Assembly: GCF_000024025.1 (NCBI RefSeq)
Contig: NC_013131.1
Span: 6,200,001 to 6,264,000, forward strand
Source of the DNA: Catenulispora acidiphila DSM 44928
Lineage (GTDB): Bacteria > Actinomycetota > Actinomycetes > Streptomycetales > Catenulisporaceae
Direction: 5' to 3'
DNA length: 64,000 nucleotides
How positions within the stretch are numbered: the stretch's first letter is position 1; every line of letters begins with the position of its first letter. The translations under genes were made by a program, and so were the position numbers. Below the pieces are notes generated by a model that searched no databases, was not told where the DNA came from, and saw nothing but the letters and a program-made list of their open reading frames with translations. Shown here in pieces: positions 62,415 to 64,000 of the stretch.

Positions 62415-62477
62415 GAATCCGCTGAATCCGCTGAATCCGCTGAAACCACTGAATTCACTGAATCCACTGAAACCGCC
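62415..62477 (+). repeat. seven 9-bp GAATCCGCT-type tandem repeats
   Basis: Units of GAATCCGCT (three exact, then four variants such as GAAACCACT) fill the gap between the tetR stop and the CoA-transferase ribosome site. The tract is open in the same frame as the downstream gene but has no start codon, so it is untranslated leader. Confidence 0.85.
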
Positions 62478-62498
62478 ACCGGAGCGCCGGGAGGGTGC

Positions 62499-63632
62499 AT
62501 GGCTGGGCCGCTGCAGGGACTGAAGGTCGTGGAGATCGCGGGCATCGGGCCCGGGCCGTTCGCCGCGATGCTGCTCGCCGACCTCGGCGCCGAGGTGATC
62601 CGGGTGGACCGGCCCGGCGGCGGCGGGCTGTCGCTGGGTGAGAAGGACGTGCTCAACCGAGGCCGGCGCTCGGTCGCCGTGGACCTGAAGCACCCCGGCG
62701 GCGCGGAGGTGGTGCTGCGGCTGGCCGAGCGGGCGGACGTGCTGATCGAGGGCTACCGCCCCGGCGTGGCCGAGCGCCTGGGCATCGGGCCGGCCGAGTG
62801 CCTGGCGCGCAACCCGGCGCTGGTCTACGGCCGGATGACCGGCTGGGGGCAGGAGGGCCCGCTGGCCGCGACCGCCGGCCACGACATCGGCTACGTCGCC
62901 GTCACCGGCACGCTGCACGCCATCGGCCGCGCCGGCGGTCCGCCGCAGGTGCCGCTGAACCTGGTCGGCGACTTCGGCGGCGGGTCGATGTACCTGGTCG
63001 TCGGCATCCTGGCGGCGGTCTGGGAGGCGGAACGCTCCGGGCGCGGGCAGGTCGTGGACGCCGCGATCGTCGACGGCACCGCGCACCTGTCGGCGATCCT
63101 GCACGGCTTCGTCAGCCTGGGCCTGTGGCGCGACCGGCGCGGGACGAACCTGCTGGACACCGGCGCGCCGTTCTACGACGTCTACGAGACCTCCGACGGC
63201 GAGCACATGGCAGTCGGCGCGATCGAGCCGCAGTTCTTCGCCGAGCTCGTGGCCCGGCTGGGCATCGCCGACCGCGCGCCGGGCCAGAACGACCGCGAAC
63301 GCTGGCCGGAGCTGCGGGTCCTGCTCGCCGAGACCTTCCGGACCCGGACACGCGAGGAGTGGACGGAGGTCTTCGCCGGCAGCGACGCGTGCGTGGCGCC
63401 GGTGCTCTCGGCGAAGGAGGCACCGAAGCACCCGCACCTGGCCGCGCGCGGCACGCTGGTCGAACGCGACGGGCTGACGCAGCCGGCGCCGGCGCCGCGG
63501 TTCTCGCGGACCGGCGCGGAGCTGGGACTGCCGCCGTGCGGGCCCGGGGCGCACACGCGGGAGGCGCTGGGCGCGTGGGGGTTCGAGGACGTGGAGGCGC
63601 TGGTCGAGGCGGGAGCGGTGGTGCAGGCGTAG
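62499..63632 (+). CDS. CaiB/BaiF CoA-transferase family III, alpha-methylacyl-CoA racemase-like
   Basis: The ATG at 62499 follows GGGAGGG. The 377-residue product starts [20 protein letters not shown] and has [38 protein letters not shown] and [20 protein letters not shown]. In alpha-methylacyl-CoA racemases the catalytic His and Asp lie in the GHDIGY and later [11 protein letters not shown] segments; both are present. The enzyme would invert the 2-methyl centre of branched acyl-CoA, feeding beta-oxidation of methyl-branched or sterol side chains. Length fits the racemase branch rather than true CoA transferases. Confidence 0.88.
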   Translation: MAGPLQGLKVVEIAGIGPGPFAAMLLADLGAEVIRVDRPGGGGLSLGEKDVLNRGRRSVAVDLKHPGGAEVVLRLAERADVLIEGYRPGVAERLGIGPAECLARNPALVYGRMTGWGQEGPLAATAGHDIGYVAVTGTLHAIGRAGGPPQVPLNLVGDFGGGSMYLVVGILAAVWEAERSGRGQVVDAAIVDGTAHLSAILHGFVSLGLWRDRRGTNLLDTGAPFYDVYETSDGEHMAVGAIEPQFFAELVARLGIADRAPGQNDRERWPELRVLLAETFRTRTREEWTEVFAGSDACVAPVLSAKEAPKHPHLAARGTLVERDGLTQPAPAPRFSRTGAELGLPPCGPGAHTREALGAWGFEDVEALVEAGAVVQA

Positions 63633-63659
63633 GTCGGCTCAGCCAGACTCAGCCCCGAC

Positions 63660-63824
63660 TCAGCCGAGCGTGACCTTCACGACCTGGGACTCGGGGAACG
63701 CGACCGTGCCGTGCTCGTTCTTCGCGAAGACCCACCCCGCGGCGAACGCCACGGAGGTGACCGTGTAGTCGCCGTCGGCGACGAGCACGATGCGGATCGC
63801 CGGCTGCCATTCGAGATCCTTCAT
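63660..63824 (-). CDS. small hypothetical protein
   Basis: The 54-residue product starts at ATG 63824 (MKDLEWQPAIRIVLVADGDY); a longer frame from 63854 adds 10 residues. Predicted strands VTSVAFAAGWVFAKNEHG and SQVVKVTLG suggest a small beta-rich domain. I do not recognise it. G/C third-position bias is moderate, so it is only probably real. Confidence 0.5.
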   Translation of the reverse strand: MKDLEWQPAIRIVLVADGDYTVTSVAFAAGWVFAKNEHGTVAFPESQVVKVTLG

Positions 63825-64000
63825 GCCGCCAGCCTCGACGGAGGGCGGCGGCACTGCGACGTGGCAGGTCCAGGCAGGGGACAGCAGTTGATGCGGCAGC
63901 TCAGCGCCTCAGGACTCGGGACTCGCGGGACCCGAACCTCCTGGCCTCGGCGCCGAAACCAGCGCCGAAACCCGCGCGCGCTAAGCCAGACTCGCCAGCG

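Overview
The window is about 71-73% G+C by eye, has strong G/C third-position bias, uses many GTG starts and carries actinobacterial signature genes: mycothiol ligase mshC, a PAC2-family gene, the SCO1664/DUF3090/phosphomutase set, and recN-steA-steB next to tlyA and nadK. It is chromosomal DNA from a soil-type actinomycete. A Catenulispora/Actinospica-like organism is my guess and cannot be proved from the sequence alone.

Layout. 0-6 kb: the end of a sugar-kinase-like gene, two tandem secreted GH25 lysozymes, a secreted beta-propeller protein, a TPR-like protein and a sortase-anchored (LAETG) surface protein. 6-19 kb: scattered metabolic and regulatory genes: a TPR protein, a flavin monooxygenase with divergent TetR, a siderophore-interacting protein under an iron box, a GH105 glycosidase near an IclR regulator, an AraC regulator, UPF0303, an orphan sensor kinase and an HNH lipoprotein. 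18-20 kb: a WXG-type polymorphic toxin with a candidate immunity gene. 20-31 kb: PAC2, an HxlR-peroxiredoxin fusion, MFS, mshC, GNAT, the SCO1664/DUF3090/phosphomutase set, and corA coupled to an RlmG-like methyltransferase. 31-35 kb: MFS, peptidase S33, metallophosphoesterase and HAD genes.

34.9-59.3 kb is a conserved minus-strand chromosome core: tlyA, nadK, recN, steA, steB, a PNPT-like membrane protein, a MurJ-like flippase, a glycosyltransferase, pyrG and a Nudix gene. It is interrupted twice. A DUF1453/histidine kinase/response regulator block lies between recN and steA. An 8-kb block lies between steA and steB, carrying gntR-TSUP and a bipartite arsenic locus. One half of that locus is arsR, a small protein with four Cys-Cys-Gly motifs, an M28 peptidase fused in frame to an ArsO-like flavoprotein, and MFS. 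The other half is arsR, an aquaglyceroporin and arsC. The peptidase-flavoprotein fusion with the CCG protein is the most unusual system here. 59.6-63.8 kb holds a GT87 mannosyltransferase, SCP2, SRPBCC, TetR and CoA-transferase genes.

Two sequence-scale themes recur. Many genes have a TANNNT -10-like hexamer 6-8 nt before the start codon, as expected for leaderless mRNAs. Short in-frame tandem repeats (6-42 bp, and one of 135 bp) cluster at gene termini and boundaries. I saw no tRNA, rRNA, CRISPR array, transposase or integrase.
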